Source: Echinicola shivajiensis (GTDB taxonomy: Bacteria; Bacteroidota; Bacteroidia; Cytophagales; Cyclobacteriaceae). Taken from it: a stretch of DNA of 64,000 nt. Positions 63,857-64,000 of this stretch are shown piece by piece. Every line of letters begins with the position of its first letter. The stretch's first letter is position 1. The notes beneath the pieces were generated by a model, which saw only the letters and a program-made list of their open reading frames with translations, was not told the DNA's origin and did no database searches. Location of the stretch: positions 310,001-374,000 of the forward strand of contig NZ_JAHHZM010000002.1 in NCBI RefSeq assembly GCF_018642165.1, written 5' to 3'. The position numbers and the translations under genes were made by a program.

Positions 63857-64000
63857 CAATATAGCTTAATTATTCTTCCTATGTCAAGAAAATTAAATTT
63901 TATTTTTGTACTGTTATTGACTGTATTTTAAGTATAAAGACTTTGTTTGATTCTTTAAGCCGACTTGTTTATGATTATTTTGTCGATTTTTTAGGATAAA

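Larger units (their letters stand above)
63697..64000. other. Upstream region of the uronate operon, to the window end
   Basis: This 304 bp stretch holds the operon promoter and a LacI-like site, and otherwise no gene. Any gene to the right begins outside the window. Confidence 0.45.

Overview
The window reads as a contiguous piece of a Bacteroidota chromosome, most likely Cytophagales and close to the Cyclobacteriaceae (Echinicola, Cyclobacterium, Algoriphagus type). This is inferred from gene content (TonB-dependent receptors with carboxypeptidase-like N-terminal plugs, DUF4369-TlpA thioredoxin, LytS/LytTR pair, LacI-controlled uronate operon, M23 peptidase divergent from alaS) and from promoters of the Bacteroidota type: a -7 element TAnnTTTG, sometimes with a TTTG about 20 bp upstream. 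Composition is uniform and AT-rich. I see no insertion sequence, prophage, integrase, CRISPR array, rRNA or tRNA. Most transcription units end in clear hairpin-plus-T terminators.

Layout. 0-6.3 kb: RmuC, a DUF4136 lipoprotein, a small protein, the TrkA/TrkH potassium system and a PhzF-family enzyme. 6.4-16.3 kb: a sugar dehydrogenase/cytochrome c pair, two lipoproteins, a TonB receptor, a second outer-membrane barrel and a lipid-anchored subtilase. 16.3-24.7 kb: DUF3820 protein, alpha/beta hydrolase, GAPDH, two NTF2-like proteins, a SulP transporter with a possible attenuator leader, cyclopropane fatty acid synthase, YwbE and a small membrane protein. 24.8-35.3 kb: LytTR/LytS two-component pair, LacI regulator, M23 peptidase, alaS, gatB and a TlpA-like lipoprotein. 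35.5-39.9 kb: a tight cluster of four exported proteins of unknown function, ending in a large leucine-rich-repeat protein. 40-49.3 kb: a formylglycine-generating-enzyme-type lipoprotein, ferritin, kdsB, an SMR exporter, a Crp/Fnr regulator, RsmE, a DEAD-box RNA helicase and citrate synthase. 49.5-55.6 kb: a complete sufBCDSE operon followed by a DUF59 protein and a bacilliredoxin. 55.9-64 kb: an Lrp regulator, an S9 peptidase, and a lacI-uxaC-uxaB operon for galacturonate/glucuronate use.

The best candidate for an undescribed system is the four-gene cluster at 35.5-39.9 kb. Its products are all exported, the genes are nearly fused, and three or four of the products appear to share one NTF2-like domain. 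The last carries that domain in front of three blocks, each opening with a paired-tryptophan helix followed by leucine-rich repeats. Further points of interest are a putative operator set flanking the suf promoter, a 14-codon Thr/Ile/Pro-rich leader peptide with a terminator upstream of the SulP gene, a structured leader upstream of the DEAD-box helicase, and two terminators that close transcripts with no recognisable gene. All functional statements come from reading motifs by eye; no database search was possible.
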